This document shows positions 7,434-16,898 of a DNA stretch of 64,000 nucleotides, piece after piece; the first letter of the stretch is position 1; each line of letters starts with the position of its first letter. The translations under genes were made by a program, and so were the position numbers. The notes under the pieces are model-generated. The model was not told the DNA's origin. It was given only the letters and a program-made list of their open reading frames with translations, and did not search any database. Origin of the DNA: Thalassococcus halodurans. Lineage in GTDB: Bacteria > Pseudomonadota > Alphaproteobacteria > Rhodobacterales > Rhodobacteraceae. The DNA lies in NCBI RefSeq assembly GCF_900108225.1, contig NZ_FNUZ01000002.1, forward strand, positions 622,501 to 686,500. The letters run 5' to 3'.

Positions 7434-8981
7434 TTACGCAAAGGCGTCTGGCATAGACGCCTTTTTCTGTTCCACGTAGGCCGCCAGATTTTCAGCAATC
7501 GCCACGTCCAGCGCAGGCGGCTGATATGTGTTCAGCATGTGCTGCACCTTCTCGGCTGCCAATGTGACGGTGTCGCGGCCGCCTTCTTCGCTCCATTGCT
7601 CGAAGGGCTTGTAGTCCAACAGGTTCGACCGCCAGAACGCTTCTTTGAAGTTGCGCTGCGTGTGGTCACAGCCAAGGAAGTGGCCGCCAGGGCCAACTTC
7701 ACGGATGGCGTCCATCGCCTGCGCGTTTTCGTCTATCGAAACGCCCTTTGCCATGTGGTGCAGCGCACCCAGCTGATCGGCATCCATCACGAACTTTTCG
7801 AACGACGACACAAGGCCACCTTCAAGCCAGCCACAAGAGTGAAGCATAAAGTTCACGCCAGACAACAGCCCCATGTTCAACGAGTTCGCGCTTTCATAGC
7901 CTGCCTGCGCATCGGGAAGCTTGGAGCCACAGAAACCACCGGCGGACCGGTACGGCAGGCCAAGACGACGGGCCAATTGCCCTGCCCCATATGTGATCTG
8001 CGATGCCTCGGGCGTGCCGAATGTCGGCGCGCCCGAGTTCATGTCGATCGATGTCACAAAGGCGCCCATGATCACAGGTGCGCCGGCGCGGATCAGCTGG
8101 CTATAGGCCACACCGGCCAGCGTTTCAGCCAGAACCTGTGTCAAAGTGCCGGCCACAGATACCGGCGCCATGGCACCACCCACGATGAACGGCGACACAA
8201 TGCAGGCCTGATTGTTTTTCGCATAAACCTCAAGCGCGCCCATCATCACGTCATCGAACGTCAAGGGCGAGTTGATGTTGATCAGGCTGGTCATAACCGT
8301 GTTCTGCTGAACAAAGTCTTCACCGAACAGGATGCTACACATATCAACGCTGTCTTGCGCACGGGACGGCTCGGTCACCGACCCCATAAACGGCTTATCT
8401 GTCAGCGTCATATGCGCGAGAAGCATGTCCAGATGGCGCTTGTTCACCGGAACGTCAGTCGGTTCGCAAACTGTGCCCCCCGAGTGGTGCAGCCACTTGG
8501 ACATGTGACCCAGCTTCACGAACTTGCGGAAATCTTCGATGGTGGCATAGCGACGGCCACCGTCGATATCGCGCACGAAAGGCGGGCCATAGACCGGTGC
8601 CAGAACAAGGTTTTTGCCGCCGATCTCGACGTTGCGATCAGAATTGCGGGCGTGCTGTGTAAAGGTCGACGGCGCAGTTGCGCACAGCTTGCGGGCCAGC
8701 CCGCGCGGAATGCGCACACGATCACCGTCAACATCCGCACCCGCATCCCGCCAGCGATCAAGAGCAGCAGGGTTATTGGCAAAGACGACGCCGATCTCTT
8801 CCAGAACGGTTTCGGCGTTGTACTCGATGACTTCGATGGCTTCTTCTGTCAGCACTTCGAAGTTCGGAATGTTGCGCGTGATAAAACGCGCCACTTCGAC
8901 ATTCACTGCCGTACGTTCGGCACGACGAGCCGCGCCGCCTCCTGTTCCCCGAGAACGTCTGCGTTGCGCTACATCTGTCAT
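7434..8981 (-). CDS. Trimethylamine methyltransferase (MttB) family protein, non-pyrrolysine
   Basis: A 515-residue member of the MttB/MtgB superfamily (COG5598), cobalamin-dependent methyltransferases that take methyl groups from quaternary or tertiary amines such as glycine betaine. The frame is uninterrupted, with no in-frame amber codon where archaeal MttB carries pyrrolysine, so trimethylamine itself is an unlikely substrate. Typical stretches include SGGTVCEPTDVP, PFIVGGAMAPVSVAGTL and SAGGFCGSKLPDAQAGYE. No corrinoid protein or reductive activator is encoded nearby, so the partner must lie elsewhere. A basic, low-complexity N-terminus (RRRSRGTGGGAARRAER) precedes the barrel. The substrate cannot be read from the sequence. 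Confidence 0.85.
   Translation of the reverse strand: MTDVAQRRRSRGTGGGAARRAERTAVNVEVARFITRNIPNFEVLTEEAIEVIEYNAETVLEEIGVVFANNPAALDRWRDAGADVDGDRVRIPRGLARKLCATAPSTFTQHARNSDRNVEIGGKNLVLAPVYGPPFVRDIDGGRRYATIEDFRKFVKLGHMSKWLHHSGGTVCEPTDVPVNKRHLDMLLAHMTLTDKPFMGSVTEPSRAQDSVDMCSILFGEDFVQQNTVMTSLININSPLTFDDVMMGALEVYAKNNQACIVSPFIVGGAMAPVSVAGTLTQVLAETLAGVAYSQLIRAGAPVIMGAFVTSIDMNSGAPTFGTPEASQITYGAGQLARRLGLPYRSAGGFCGSKLPDAQAGYESANSLNMGLLSGVNFMLHSCGWLEGGLVSSFEKFVMDADQLGALHHMAKGVSIDENAQAMDAIREVGPGGHFLGCDHTQRNFKEAFWRSNLLDYKPFEQWSEEGGRDTVTLAAEKVQHMLNTYQPPALDVAIAENLAAYVEQKKASMPDAFA
7442..7467 (+). terminator. Intrinsic terminator for the DUF6477 gene, inside the MttB-family coding end
   Basis: AGGCGTC (7442-7448), loop TGGCATA, GACGCCT (7456-7462), then TTTTC. 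It ends transcription on the plus strand shortly after the 7416 stop, and its bases also encode the last residues of the opposite gene. Confidence 0.75.
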
Positions 8982-9178
8982 GCTTTGAATCCCTTGGTGT
9001 CAGGCTTTTTTCTGCGCCTTCGGCATTTTGGTAAGCCTCAATAGCCCAGCACAGCGACCATTCTTGGCCTGTTTCCGTCGTCTGAGAGTGGAAACCGACA
9101 TTTCCTTAGGCCAACGTCACTTTCCACAGGAACCAACCGCACAAAAATCACTGACTCGCCTCTTGCGCAAAATCCGGC

Positions 9179-9195
9179 CTCGGCTTAATGCCGAG
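9179..9195 (+). promoter_or_regulatory. Hairpin abutting the guaA start codon
   Basis: CTCGGC (9179-9184), loop TTAAT, GCCGAG (9190-9195), then two bases and the guaA ATG at 9198. The hairpin occupies the place where a ribosome site would lie and no Shine-Dalgarno sequence is visible, so it may limit initiation. The rest of the 216-base spacer back to the divergent MttB gene shows no other clear signal. Confidence 0.45.
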
Positions 9196-9197
9196 AC

Positions 9198-10766
9198 ATG
9201 GAAAACGCCCAGCATGACCGCCTTCTCATCATCGACTTCGGATCGCAGGTAACGCAGCTGATTGCGCGCCGCTTGCGGGAACTGAACGTCTATTGTGAAA
9301 TCCACCCTTACCAGAACGTGACCGACGCGTTTCTGGCTGACTTCGCGCCCAAAGCCGTGATCTTCTCCGGCGGCCCGGACTCGGTCACACGTGAAGGATC
9401 ACCGCGTCCGCCGAAATCGGTTTACGATCTTGGTGTTCCGATCCTGGGCATTTGCTATGGCCAGCAGGTCATGATGCACGATCTGGGCGGCAAGGTTGTG
9501 TCTGGCGAAGGCACCGCTGAATTTGGCCGCGCCTATGTGAGCCCCGCAGACGAACGCCTTTCCTTCCTGAACGGCTGGTTCATGGATGGCGACGGACGTG
9601 AACAAGTCTGGATGAGCCACGGCGACCATGTTGCTGAAATCGCACCGGGTTTCTCTGTTTACGGCACATCTCCGGGCGCACCTTTTGCCATCACGGCCGA
9701 TGTCGACCGCCGCTTCTACGCGGTGCAGTTCCACCCCGAAGTGCACCACACGCCGAACGGCAAAACGCTTTATGAAAACTTCGTTCGCGAAGCAGGCTTC
9801 TCGGGCGATTGGACCATGGGTGCCTATCGCGAAGAAGCGATCCGTAAAATCCGCGAACAGGTCGGCGACAAAAAGGTCATCTGCGGCCTGTCCGGCGGCG
9901 TTGACAGCTCGGTCGCGGCGGTTCTGATCCACGAAGCGATCGGCGATCAGCTGACATGCGTTTTCGTAGACCACGGTCTTTTGCGCCAGAACGAGGCTGA
10001 AGAAGTCGTCGCTATGTTCCGCGACAACTATAACATCCAGCTGATCCACGCGGATGAAAGCGAACTGTTCCTTGGCGAACTGGACGGTCAAAGCGATCCG
10101 GAAACCAAGCGTAAGATCATCGGTAAGCTGTTTATCGACGTGTTCCAGAAACACGCCGACACTATCGATGGCGCTGAATTCCTTGCCCAAGGAACGCTCT
10201 ATCCGGACGTGATCGAAAGCGTGTCCTTCTCTGGCGGTCCGTCGGTAACGATCAAATCGCACCACAACGTAGGCGGCTTGCCCGAGAAAATGGGCCTGAA
10301 GCTGGTCGAACCACTGCGCGAACTGTTCAAAGACGAGGTTCGCGCCCTTGGTCGTGAACTGGGCCTGCCTGACAGCTTTATCGGCCGCCACCCCTTCCCG
10401 GGACCCGGCCTTGCCATCCGCTGTCCTGGCGAGATCACACGCGAAAAACTGGAAATCTTGCGCAAAGCCGACGCGGTCTACATCGACCAAATCCGCAAGC
10501 ACGGCCTTTACGATGAAATCTGGCAGGCATTTGTCGCGATCCTTCCGGTTCGCACAGTCGGAGTCATGGGCGATGGTCGCACATACGACTACGCTTGCGC
10601 CTTACGCGCCGTGACGTCTGTCGACGGGATGACTGCGGATTATTACCCGTTCAGCCACGATTTCCTTGGCGAAACAGCCACGCGGATCATCAACGAGGTA
10701 AAAGGCATCAACCGCGTCACCTATGACGTGACCTCGAAGCCTCCGGGAACGATCGAGTGGGAGTGA
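9198..10766 (+). CDS. guaA: GMP synthase (glutamine-hydrolysing)
   Basis: Converts XMP to GMP using glutamine nitrogen and ATP, the last step of guanine nucleotide synthesis. Residues about 8-200 form the class I glutamine amidotransferase domain ([17 protein letters not shown] with the catalytic cysteine, QFHPEVHHT with the histidine). The ATP pyrophosphatase domain has the PP-loop [12 protein letters not shown] near residue 236, and the C-terminus [11 protein letters not shown] is the classic dimerisation end. Length 522 is normal. ATG 9198 is the only plausible start. It is followed 28 bases later by a DMT transporter gene, probably read through. Confidence 0.98.
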   Translation: MENAQHDRLLIIDFGSQVTQLIARRLRELNVYCEIHPYQNVTDAFLADFAPKAVIFSGGPDSVTREGSPRPPKSVYDLGVPILGICYGQQVMMHDLGGKVVSGEGTAEFGRAYVSPADERLSFLNGWFMDGDGREQVWMSHGDHVAEIAPGFSVYGTSPGAPFAITADVDRRFYAVQFHPEVHHTPNGKTLYENFVREAGFSGDWTMGAYREEAIRKIREQVGDKKVICGLSGGVDSSVAAVLIHEAIGDQLTCVFVDHGLLRQNEAEEVVAMFRDNYNIQLIHADESELFLGELDGQSDPETKRKIIGKLFIDVFQKHADTIDGAEFLAQGTLYPDVIESVSFSGGPSVTIKSHHNVGGLPEKMGLKLVEPLRELFKDEVRALGRELGLPDSFIGRHPFPGPGLAIRCPGEITREKLEILRKADAVYIDQIRKHGLYDEIWQAFVAILPVRTVGVMGDGRTYDYACALRAVTSVDGMTADYYPFSHDFLGETATRIINEVKGINRVTYDVTSKPPGTIEWE

Positions 10767-10794
10767 TCCACACTCAATCCAAAGGTCTGCTTGA

Positions 10795-11652
10795 ATGAGC
10801 AACACGGTCCGCGCCTGTCTGTGGATGATCGGGGCGATTGCCTCTTTCACGTCGATGGCGGTCGCTGGCCGCGAGGTGAGCTTTGAGCTGGACACCTTTG
10901 AAATCATGTTGTTTCGCAGCCTGATTGGCTTTGCGATCGTTGTGGGCATCCTGACGGTTACGGACCGGCTGAAGGATGTTCAGTTCAAAAAACTCGATCT
11001 TCACGTCTTTCGGAACATCGCGCATTTCACAGGCCAAAACCTGTGGTTTTACGCGATAACAGTGATCCCTTTGGCGCAGGTGTTTGCGTTGGAATTCACA
11101 TCGCCTCTTTGGGTGATTGTCCTGTCGACTGTCATTCTGGGCGAAAAGCTGACCCAGCACCGCATCATTGCGGGCATTGTCGGGTTCATCGGCATCTTGG
11201 TCGTCGCCCGCCCGTCGCCCGAGACGATCAACATAGGCATCATCACCGCCGCCTTGGCCGCAATCGGGTTCGCCCTGACAATCGTATTCACGCGCAAACT
11301 GACACGGACCGAGTCCATTTCGAGCATTCTGTTTTTCCTGACGGGTGTGCAGGCTATCCTCGGCTTGGCATTTGCCGGTTTTGATGGCGATATCGCCCTG
11401 CCCTCGGGCGAAAGCTGGCCTTGGGTTGTTCTGATTGCTGCGGCTGGTTTGCTGGCGCACTACTGTCTGACCAATGCCTTGAAACTCGCCCCGGCGACGG
11501 TCGTCATTCCTATCGACTTCACACGACTTCCCATTATCGCGATCGTGGGCATGCTTCTTTACAAAGAGCCTCTGGACCCGATGGTACTGCTAGGTGCGAC
11601 CATCATTTTCGGCGCCAATTACTACAATATCTGGCGCGAAACACGTTTGTGA
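10795..11652 (+). CDS. EamA/DMT-family transporter
   Basis: A 285-residue inner-membrane protein with ten predicted hydrophobic segments in two EamA repeats, the layout of drug/metabolite exporters. The first repeat carries LWFYAITVIPLAQVFALEF and the second LAHYCLTNALKLAPATVV, both typical. The substrate is unknown; relatives export amino acids, purines or other metabolites. It starts 28 bases after guaA. A 10-base-pair hairpin lies 20 bases past its stop. Confidence 0.9.
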   Translation: MSNTVRACLWMIGAIASFTSMAVAGREVSFELDTFEIMLFRSLIGFAIVVGILTVTDRLKDVQFKKLDLHVFRNIAHFTGQNLWFYAITVIPLAQVFALEFTSPLWVIVLSTVILGEKLTQHRIIAGIVGFIGILVVARPSPETINIGIITAALAAIGFALTIVFTRKLTRTESISSILFFLTGVQAILGLAFAGFDGDIALPSGESWPWVVLIAAAGLLAHYCLTNALKLAPATVVIPIDFTRLPIIAIVGMLLYKEPLDPMVLLGATIIFGANYYNIWRETRL

Positions 11653-11672
11653 CAAATTAGTGACGTAGCGAC

Positions 11673-11696
11673 GCTTTGTGCGGATTCGCACAAAGC
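11673..11696 (+). terminator. Perfect 10-bp hairpin after the DMT transporter gene
   Basis: GCTTTGTGCG (11673-11682), loop GATT, CGCACAAAGC (11687-11696). The stem is strong but is followed by TAACG rather than a T-run, so it may be a terminator of lower efficiency, a 3' end stabiliser, or an operator. The loop and next base form GATTC, a GANTC methylation site. Confidence 0.5.
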
Positions 11697-11704
11697 TAAC
11701 GCAG

Positions 11705-11742
11705 GGTCAAAATTGACCGATAACAAATGCGTCACCTAGACT
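11705..11742 (+). promoter_or_regulatory. Probable promoter and operator of the FadL gene
   Basis: TTGACC (11713-11718) and TAGACT (11737-11742) are spaced by 18 bases, a fair sigma-70 type match 35 bases upstream of the FadL start. TTGACC is also the right arm of GGTCAA-AA-TTGACC (11705-11718), so a dimeric regulator bound there would cover the -35 box. The regulator is unknown. Confidence 0.45.
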
Positions 11743-11776
11743 TTAGTGCAGGACAAAAGGGATGAGGAACCTTCAG

Positions 11777-13027
11777 ATGAAAAATCTGTTTTTGGGCGTA
11801 TCTGGCCTCGCGATGATGGCAAGCGTCGCATCGGCCGGTGGTCTCGACCGCTCTGGTCAGAGCGTTTCTGCGATCTTCGCAGACGATAACACAGCCAGCC
11901 TGTCGTTCGGCTATGTCGCACCCAGCATCACGGGTACAGACAGCCAAGGCGCAAGCTATGACGTTGGCAACAACTACTCGCAAATCGGCCTGAGCTACAC
12001 GAATTCGATCAACGACAAAGTGAACTACTCGGTCATCTTTGATCAGCCGTATGGCGCGGACGTTTCCTACAACACCAACCCGTTCATTTCGAACCTTGGC
12101 GGGACAGGTGCAGATCTGGACAGCCAAGCAATCAGCTTTGTTGCACGTTTCAAACTGAACGATCGCATCAGCTTCTTCGGCGGCATCAAGGGCGAAGCTG
12201 TTGAGGGCGAAGTCAGCCTGAACGGTACGTCTTACGCCAGTGCAATCGCTGTCAACGCAGTCGCTGGCGCAACGCCTGGCGTTGAGGCCGAGACACTTGG
12301 CGCAGCTTTGCAAGGTGATCCAGACGCCATCGCGGCATTGGGTGGTTTGGCAGCGGTTAGCGCACTGGGCACGGCTGTGGCCACTCAGGCCGGTACATTT
12401 CTGACGACAGGCGGCTACTCCTTCGACATGGAGAAAGACACCAAGGTTGGTTACATCTTGGGTGCGGCATACGAGATCCCCGAGATCGCGCTGCGCTTTG
12501 CTCTGACATACTCGCCCGAGATCCAGCACAAAGCAAAGACAACGGAAAACATCTTTGGTGCCGTTGTTACTGGCGACGTTGAATACGTGACACCGCAGTC
12601 TGTGAACCTTGAATTCCAGACAGGTATCGCAGCCAATACGCTTCTGACAGCTGGCTACCGCTGGACTGAATTTTCGGCTGTGGACGTTATTCCCGACGCA
12701 CTTGGTTCCGACCTTGTGAACCTTGACGACAGCCACCGCTACTCAATCGGTTTGGCGCGCCGTTACTCTGATGCGTTGGCATCCTCGATCACGCTGACGT
12801 ACGAACCCGAGGGCGAAGATAACCTCGTATCCCCGCTCGGGCCGACCAACGGTCTGTTCGGTGTCAGCATCGGCGCACTTTACTCGGAAGGCCCGCTGAA
12901 CATCTCTGGCGGTGTAAACTACACCAAGGTTGGCGATGCGCTGGCTGAAGTTGGCGGACGTGAAGCAGCGTCGTTCGAAGACAACCACGTCTGGGGCGTC
13001 GGCTTTAAGGCTGAAATGTCCTTCTAA
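11777..13027 (+). CDS. Outer membrane FadL/OmpP1 family transport protein
   Basis: A beta-barrel channel of the FadL/TodX family, which moves long-chain fatty acids or other hydrophobic compounds across the outer membrane. The 416-residue protein has a signal peptide ending at ASA near residue 20, alternating-residue strand patterns throughout, and a C-terminal strand ending WGVGFKAEMSF with the terminal phenylalanine used for barrel assembly. Residues about 155-215 form an alanine/glycine-rich insertion. ATG 11777 is preferred to 11762 because it begins the signal peptide and follows GAGGAAC. A strong terminator closes the gene. Confidence 0.88.
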   Translation: MKNLFLGVSGLAMMASVASAGGLDRSGQSVSAIFADDNTASLSFGYVAPSITGTDSQGASYDVGNNYSQIGLSYTNSINDKVNYSVIFDQPYGADVSYNTNPFISNLGGTGADLDSQAISFVARFKLNDRISFFGGIKGEAVEGEVSLNGTSYASAIAVNAVAGATPGVEAETLGAALQGDPDAIAALGGLAAVSALGTAVATQAGTFLTTGGYSFDMEKDTKVGYILGAAYEIPEIALRFALTYSPEIQHKAKTTENIFGAVVTGDVEYVTPQSVNLEFQTGIAANTLLTAGYRWTEFSAVDVIPDALGSDLVNLDDSHRYSIGLARRYSDALASSITLTYEPEGEDNLVSPLGPTNGLFGVSIGALYSEGPLNISGGVNYTKVGDALAEVGGREAASFEDNHVWGVGFKAEMSF

Positions 13028-13050
13028 TCAGGGCCTAAATGCCCGATCTA

Positions 13051-13081
13051 AAACCGTCCGGCACTGCCGGGCGGTTTTTTT
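13051..13081 (+). terminator. Intrinsic terminator after the FadL gene
   Basis: CCGTCCGGC, loop ACT, GCCGGGCGG (nine pairs with one G-T), followed by seven T. It lies 24 bases past the FadL stop. Confidence 0.92.
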
Positions 13082-13147
13082 GTTGAAGCGCCCCGCCGCT
13101 CTGACTACCCATCACGGAAGACGAAGTTCCAATTCGAAGGCCCGACC

Positions 13148-14020
13148 ATGTTGTATTCCTCTGCCAAAGAGTGGCGCGATGCCCCGCAAAAACGCATTTT
13201 GTTTTTTGCGATGTCCGGCTTGGGGAAAACCCATGTGTCTAACCTGCTGCGCGACAGTGGCAAATGGTTCCACTATTCCATCGATTACCGCATCGGAACC
13301 CGCTATATGGGCGAATACATCATCGACAACGCGAAACGCGAGGCGATGAAGGTCCCCTTCCTGCGTGATCTGCTGCGGTCGGATTCGATCTATATCGGCT
13401 CGAACATCTCGTTCGAGAACCTGACACCTGTGTCCACATATCTTGGAAAACCCGGCAATCCCGATGCCGGCGGCACCCCGATCGATGTGTACCGCACCCG
13501 TCAGGACCAGTTCGCGCGCGCCGAAGAACAGGCGCTACTGGATACAGGTTACTTCATCCAGCGCGCGCAGGACCTATACGGCTACCCGCATTTCATCTGC
13601 GACACCGGCGGTTCTATCTGTGAATGGGTCGATCCGGAAAATCCCAATGATCCGATCCTGAAACATCTGTCAGAACACTGCCTGATGGTCTGGATCAAAG
13701 GAACCGAGGACCACACCGAAGAACTGGTTCGCCGCTTTGACCGCGCACCCAAGCCGATGGCCTATCAGCCAGCGTTCTTGACACGCGTCTGGAACGATTA
13801 TCTGGACCAGAAGAACACCAAACCCGACGATGTGGACCCTGATGCCTTCATCCGCTGGACATATGCGCAGGCTCTGGCCCATCGCCAGCCACGATATGAG
13901 GCGATGGCCAACAATTGGGGCATCACCGTTCCGGCATCAGATATGGCAACTGTCACCGACGAAGCTAGCTTTGAAGATGTCATCGCAAAGGCCCTTGAGG
14001 CCAAAACAACCAACGCCTAA
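13148..14020 (+). CDS. P-loop ATPase-like protein of unknown function
   Basis: A 290-residue soluble protein. Near residue 22 the sequence LFFAMSGLGKTHVSNLL reads as a P-loop of shortened form (MSGLGKT), followed by kinase-like features such as HYSIDYRIGTRYMG. Later segments (FICDTGGSICEWVDPE, CLMVWIKGTEDHTEELV) could hold the Walker B and base-binding parts. It resembles small-molecule kinases or shikimate-kinase-like proteins, but I cannot name a substrate. Homologues are conserved in roseobacters from memory. It precedes metA by 38 bases on the same strand and is probably co-transcribed with it. Confidence 0.7.
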   Translation: MLYSSAKEWRDAPQKRILFFAMSGLGKTHVSNLLRDSGKWFHYSIDYRIGTRYMGEYIIDNAKREAMKVPFLRDLLRSDSIYIGSNISFENLTPVSTYLGKPGNPDAGGTPIDVYRTRQDQFARAEEQALLDTGYFIQRAQDLYGYPHFICDTGGSICEWVDPENPNDPILKHLSEHCLMVWIKGTEDHTEELVRRFDRAPKPMAYQPAFLTRVWNDYLDQKNTKPDDVDPDAFIRWTYAQALAHRQPRYEAMANNWGITVPASDMATVTDEASFEDVIAKALEAKTTNA

Positions 14021-14058
14021 ATCCACCTTCCTACAACTGACAATCTGGACGCATTCCC

Positions 14059-15000
14059 ATGCCAATCAAACTGCCCCGCGATCTGCCTGCCTATGACGTA
14101 CTCTCGCAAGAGGGTGTCATGGTCATGCCGGAAAGCACAGCAGGCCAGCAGGATATCCGTCCCATTCGCATCGGGTTGTTGAACCTGATGCCGAAAAAGA
14201 TTGCGACCGAAAACCAGTTCGCCCGCCTGATCGGCGCGACACCGCTTCAGATCGAGTTTTCCTTGATCCGGATGAGCGAGCACGAAACCAAGAACACCGC
14301 GGCCGAGCATATGGAAAGCTTCTACCGCCCGTTCTCGGAAGTCGAAGCCACGGGAGAAAAGTTTGACGGTCTAATCATCACAGGCGCGCCGATCGAACAT
14401 CTGGATTTTGAGGCCGTCACCTATTGGGACGAACTCAAGCGCATCTTTGACTGGACGCAGACCCACGTACATTCCACCTTCGGCGTGTGCTGGGGTGGCA
14501 TGGCGATGATCAACTATTTCCATGGCGTGAAAAAACACATCCTGGACGCCAAGGCCTTTGGCTGTATCCGTCACCGCAACTGTGATCCGGCCTCGCCCTA
14601 CCTGCGCGGATTTTCCGACGATATGGTTATTCCCGTATCGCGCTGGACCGAATTGCGCCGGGACGAGATCGAAGACGCTGGCCTGAAAATCCTGATCGAC
14701 AGCAAGGAAACCGGCCCCGCCTTGGTCGAGGATCCGGATCACCGCGCGCTCTATATCTTCAACCACTTCGAATACGACAGTGGCACATTGAAGGAAGAGT
14801 ATGATCGCGATGTCGCCGAAGGGAAGCCGATCAACATTCCGGCCAACTACTATCCTGACGATGACCCGACGCAGGCACCGCAGAACCGTTGGCGCAGTCA
14901 TGCCCATCTTTTGTATGGAAACTGGGTGTCCGAGATCTATCTGACTACCCCGTATGACATTAGCCGGATTGGGACAGATTCGACCGATCTGCGCAAATAA
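14059..15000 (+). CDS. metA: Homoserine O-acetyltransferase/O-succinyltransferase (MetA family)
   Basis: Activates homoserine for methionine synthesis by acylating its hydroxyl group. The 313-residue length and the opening [20 protein letters not shown] are characteristic. The catalytic cysteine lies in [10 protein letters not shown] near residue 142, and the histidine/glutamate pair in [10 protein letters not shown] near residue 235. MetA-fold enzymes use acetyl-CoA or succinyl-CoA depending on one active-site residue, and I do not decide between them. The 38-base gap upstream is too short for a SAM riboswitch. A lipoprotein hydrolase gene follows nine bases after the stop. Confidence 0.95.
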   Translation: MPIKLPRDLPAYDVLSQEGVMVMPESTAGQQDIRPIRIGLLNLMPKKIATENQFARLIGATPLQIEFSLIRMSEHETKNTAAEHMESFYRPFSEVEATGEKFDGLIITGAPIEHLDFEAVTYWDELKRIFDWTQTHVHSTFGVCWGGMAMINYFHGVKKHILDAKAFGCIRHRNCDPASPYLRGFSDDMVIPVSRWTELRRDEIEDAGLKILIDSKETGPALVEDPDHRALYIFNHFEYDSGTLKEEYDRDVAEGKPINIPANYYPDDDPTQAPQNRWRSHAHLLYGNWVSEIYLTTPYDISRIGTDSTDLRK

Positions 15001-15009
15001 GGCGTTAGT

Positions 15010-15978
15010 ATGATTGCAAAAGCATTGATGGGCGTAATGGCCTTCGGACTCGCGGGCTGTTCATTTGTGGGGAACCGCGCGGACAGACGCGAAGCCCAAT
15101 CTCTTCAGACGTGGCCACCTGTGGGCCAGTTTGTCGAAGTTGAAGGCAAACAGGTACACGCCTTTGTTGCCGGTTCAGGACCTGATCTTGTTCTGATCCA
15201 TGGGGCCTCCGGCAACATCCGCGACTTTACCTTTCAGTTCGTCGATCGCGTCAAAGACCGCTACCGCGTGATCATCTTTGACCGCCCCGGTCTGGGCTAT
15301 TCAGACCGCGCCACCGATCAGGATGGGGCCTTTGCGAATACAGCGGAAACGCCCGCGCAACAGGCCGCCCTGCTTCACGCTGCGGCCCAAAAACTGGGGG
15401 TCGAGGACGAGATCGTTCTTGGGCATTCCTTTGGTGGCGCTGTCGCCATGGCGTGGGGTCTGAACTATGATCCTGCGGCTCTGGTAGTGGTCTCTGGTGC
15501 GACAATCCCGTGGGAAGGCGGCTTGGGCTTTCAATACCGTTTCCTTGGATCATCCATAGGCGGCGCGCTCGCCGCGCCCTTGGCGTCAGCTTACGTCAAA
15601 CAGTCCCTGATCGAACGCACCATCGAAGATATCTTTGCACCAAACCCCGTGCCCGAAGGTTATGTCGATTACATCGGCCCCGGCCTTTCGCTGACACGGA
15701 CAGCAATCCGCGCCAACGCGCGACAGGTGAATACCCTGCATGCGCAGCTGCTGGACATGGCCCCGCGCTATGAAACCATCACGATCCCTGTGGAAATCCT
15801 GCATGGACGCGCCGATGACACTGTCCCGCCCCATGTCCACGCTGAGCCGCTGCATAATCTTTTGCCCAACAGCAATCTGGTCCTGGTCGACAATCTGGGC
15901 CACATGCCCCACCACGCCGCACCGGATTACGTCGAGGCGGCAATTGACCGCGCCGCGGCACGTGCCGAATTGCGTTAA
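15010..15978 (+). CDS. Alpha/beta-hydrolase lipoprotein
   Basis: A 322-residue alpha/beta-hydrolase that appears to be exported as a lipoprotein: the N-terminus has a hydrophobic segment ending in the lipobox LAGC near residue 17. The fold is shown by the oxyanion region [10 protein letters not shown], the nucleophile elbow [10 protein letters not shown] (serine near residue 140), an acid around GRADDTVP and the histidine in NLGHMPHHA. Substrate unknown; esterase, lipase or haloperoxidase-like activities are possible. It starts nine bases after metA and ends 47 bases before ppk2, so it may belong to either unit. Confidence 0.8.
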   Translation: MIAKALMGVMAFGLAGCSFVGNRADRREAQSLQTWPPVGQFVEVEGKQVHAFVAGSGPDLVLIHGASGNIRDFTFQFVDRVKDRYRVIIFDRPGLGYSDRATDQDGAFANTAETPAQQAALLHAAAQKLGVEDEIVLGHSFGGAVAMAWGLNYDPAALVVVSGATIPWEGGLGFQYRFLGSSIGGALAAPLASAYVKQSLIERTIEDIFAPNPVPEGYVDYIGPGLSLTRTAIRANARQVNTLHAQLLDMAPRYETITIPVEILHGRADDTVPPHVHAEPLHNLLPNSNLVLVDNLGHMPHHAAPDYVEAAIDRAAARAELR

Positions 15979-16025
15979 GCCTTTTAACATCCCATATTAA
16001 CTGGGAACGATATAAGGACGACGCT

Positions 16026-16898
16026 GTGACCGACCTGCCTTTTGATGGCGCCATCAGCCGCTTTTACGAAGAAGACGCCCCTAAACCGATCCGCGAAGCG
16101 ATCCAGCGTGCGGACAAGGATGATGTGCTGGACGCCGACTACCCTCATTCCGAAGTTCTGAAGAAAAAGGCCTATGAAAAGGACCTGAAGAAACTTCAGA
16201 TCGAACTGGTCAAAATGCAGGCCTGGGCCAAGGAAACCGGTGAACGTGTGGCAATTGTCTTTGAGGGCCGCGATGCTGCCGGAAAAGGGGGAACAATCAA
16301 ACGCTTCCGCGAATACCTTAATCCTCGAGGGGCACGCGTTGTCGCACTCTCCAAGCCCTCGGAAACCGAACAAGGCCAATGGTATTTCCAGCGTTATATC
16401 CAACACCTGCCCACTGCCGGTGAGATCGTGTTTTTCGACCGCTCTTGGTATAACCGTGGTGTGGTTGAAAAGGTGTTCGGATTCTGCACCGACGATCAAC
16501 GCGAACATTTCTTTGCTCAGGTTGGGCATTTCGAAAAGATGCTGGTGGACGACAACATCCACCTGTTCAAATTCTGGCTGAACGTCGGGCGCGCGGAACA
16601 GCTGCGCCGCTTTATCGATCGTGAAACCGACGCCCTGAAACATTGGAAATTGTCGTGGATTGACGTTGAGGGCCTGAAAAAGTGGGACGAATACTCGGAC
16701 GCGATCAAGGAAACATTGGCCCGATCCGACCATGACGATGCGCCTTGGACCGTGATCCGATCCGACGACAAACGCCGCGCGCGGCTTGAAGCCATCCGTC
16801 ACGTTCTGAAATCCCTTGATTACAGCAACAAAGACGAAAAAGCGCTTGGCGAAGTCGACCCGACAATCATTGGGGGTGTGGACATCTGGGATGCCTAA
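16026..16898 (+). CDS. ppk2: Polyphosphate kinase 2
   Basis: Transfers phosphate between polyphosphate and nucleoside di- or monophosphates. The 290-residue protein carries the PPK2 Walker A motif [16 protein letters not shown] near residue 80, the following [16 protein letters not shown], and Walker B in [14 protein letters not shown]. It looks like a single-domain class I enzyme (NDP-phosphorylating), but the class is inferred from length only. The start is GTG at 16026. Its last eight bases (ATGCCTAA) contain the start of the TetR-family gene, implying coupled translation. Confidence 0.95.
   Translation: MTDLPFDGAISRFYEEDAPKPIREAIQRADKDDVLDADYPHSEVLKKKAYEKDLKKLQIELVKMQAWAKETGERVAIVFEGRDAAGKGGTIKRFREYLNPRGARVVALSKPSETEQGQWYFQRYIQHLPTAGEIVFFDRSWYNRGVVEKVFGFCTDDQREHFFAQVGHFEKMLVDDNIHLFKFWLNVGRAEQLRRFIDRETDALKHWKLSWIDVEGLKKWDEYSDAIKETLARSDHDDAPWTVIRSDDKRRARLEAIRHVLKSLDYSNKDEKALGEVDPTIIGGVDIWDA

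Noticed and set aside
7539-9044. Plus-strand open frame of 501 codons
   Set aside because: It is antisense to the MttB-family gene, histidine/arginine-rich and typical of a GC-rich shadow frame.
9399-10502. Minus-strand open frame of 367 codons inside guaA
   Set aside because: Complete overlap with a certain gene (guaA) in the opposite direction and no recognisable motif.
14021-14058. SAM-II riboswitch before metA, common in alphaproteobacteria
   Set aside because: The gap is only 38 bases and shows no pseudoknot-forming arms. If metA is SAM-controlled, the element would have to lie upstream of the P-loop gene, where only a 66-base gap after the FadL terminator is available and nothing similar is seen.
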